Positions 63,243 through 64,000 of a stretch of 64,000 nt of DNA are shown piece after piece. The DNA is from Gordius sp. MW1 (Eukaryota; Nematomorpha; Gordioida; Gordea; Gordiidae): contig OZ038526.1 in the NCBI GenBank assembly GCA_964036665.1, positions 22,692,001-22,756,000 on the forward strand, written 5' to 3'. The notes under the pieces are model-generated. The model saw only the letters and a program-made list of their open reading frames with translations. It did no database searches and was not told the origin of the DNA. The position numbers and the translations under genes are program-made. Numbering within the stretch: the first letter of the stretch is position 1; every line of letters starts with the position of its first letter.

Positions 63243-64000
63243 CATGCAAAAAGACCCAGGCATCAAATATGATTTAAATTAGTTCTTCGCTCTTCATAAA
63301 TGCGTTTTACAATTTCTCTAAATTTCCTTCCCTATTAAGCATTATTAAAACTAGCATAAATTAATCTGATGAGCAAGAATTGTATGATAACACATTCTTG
63401 CAACAAAATCCATTCTCTTACCCACACATATAAGAACTTTTTAATATTTCAATCATTCTTTTAAGGGTTTCTTATTTAAATTTTTTTTTGAAAATTTTCA
63501 GCTATAAGTATATTTCTATTTCCCCCATACTCAATAGTTGGCATATTAAAAATAACTCGAAAAGAATGAATGTTTAATAGTTTTATTACTTAATTAATTA
63601 ATTTTTGATAATGTGAGATATCATTTCAAATAGGACAAAGACTACTTAGACTACTATTTTTTTAATTATTTCGGGCATAAATTTTATAAATTAGGCCCGG
63701 CCCGAAATTTTAAACCCTCGAAATTCTTGGGCCTGGGCTTATCCGGGCCGGGCTTGGACAGCCCGTGCAGGTCTCTATGTTTGAATTACAAATGGTCTTG
63801 TTAATCAGTTTTTGAAAATTGTGCAAGAAAATCGTCCTCAGAAAATGTGGAGGCAAGAGATGGCAAAAAGAACTTTACTCCTCCATGTGGAATCCAGAGG
63901 CATATTAATTTTGTAAATATTTTAGAGGTAACTGGCGATGAATTGGAGTTTGGTCTTGTGCCAATATTATCATTGAATTCTTTCATGTATCAACGAATTT
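63243..64000. repeat. Duplicated block, copy 2
   Basis: Direct repeat of 52672-53512, running off the window. Contains the same hAT-type end at about 63690-63775. See copy 1. Confidence 0.75.

Overview
This is AT-rich nuclear DNA from an invertebrate animal. Genes are split by AT-rich introns with GT..AG ends, coding exons stand out by higher GC, and the space between is packed with transposable elements. I cannot name the species: the protein families are general metazoan ones and the TTAGGG-like arrays are not diagnostic.

Four host genes can be followed exon by exon with matching splice phases. (1) Positions 1639-10431, plus strand: a PP2C-type phosphatase of the pyruvate dehydrogenase phosphatase (PDP) family, lacking only its 5' exon(s). 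(2) About 24161-27839, plus: a docking-protein (DOK)-like adaptor with a PH-domain end, an IRS-type PTB domain and a tyrosine-bearing tail; its 5' exon(s) were not found. (3) Positions 44827-28961, minus: an apparently complete PDE3-type cyclic nucleotide phosphodiesterase in 13 exons (3921 nt, about 1306 aa), including a one-exon, multi-membrane-span N-terminus. It converges on the DOK-like gene. (4) Positions 57820-59333, plus: a small secreted CAP/SCP-domain protein in six exons (204 aa).

Everything else is mobile or repetitive. 1-620 is the end of a retroelement protein. 1.6-10.4 kb is the PDP gene, its introns full of hAT-type MITEs (several with 8-bp target duplications), a Helitron-like element and other repeats. 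9.7-16 kb holds a dispersed repeat of roughly 300 bp that carries a hammerhead ribozyme motif: one well-formed copy at 15770-15856, a decayed one in the last PDP intron, and a dimeric copy split by a 900-bp fold-back element. 16-24 kb is mostly AT-rich spacer with hAT-type pieces. 24-45 kb is the DOK-like/PDE3 pair with TE-filled introns. 45-64 kb holds three broken copies of one RTE-like LINE (endonuclease plus YADD reverse transcriptase), the CAP gene, a second Helitron-like copy and a duplicated block of about 0.8 kb.

The most interesting item is the hammerhead-bearing repeat, which looks like a retrozyme (a small non-autonomous retroelement with a type I hammerhead). PDP, DOK and PDE3 families all meet insulin or growth-factor signalling in other animals, but nothing here shows that their proximity is functional.
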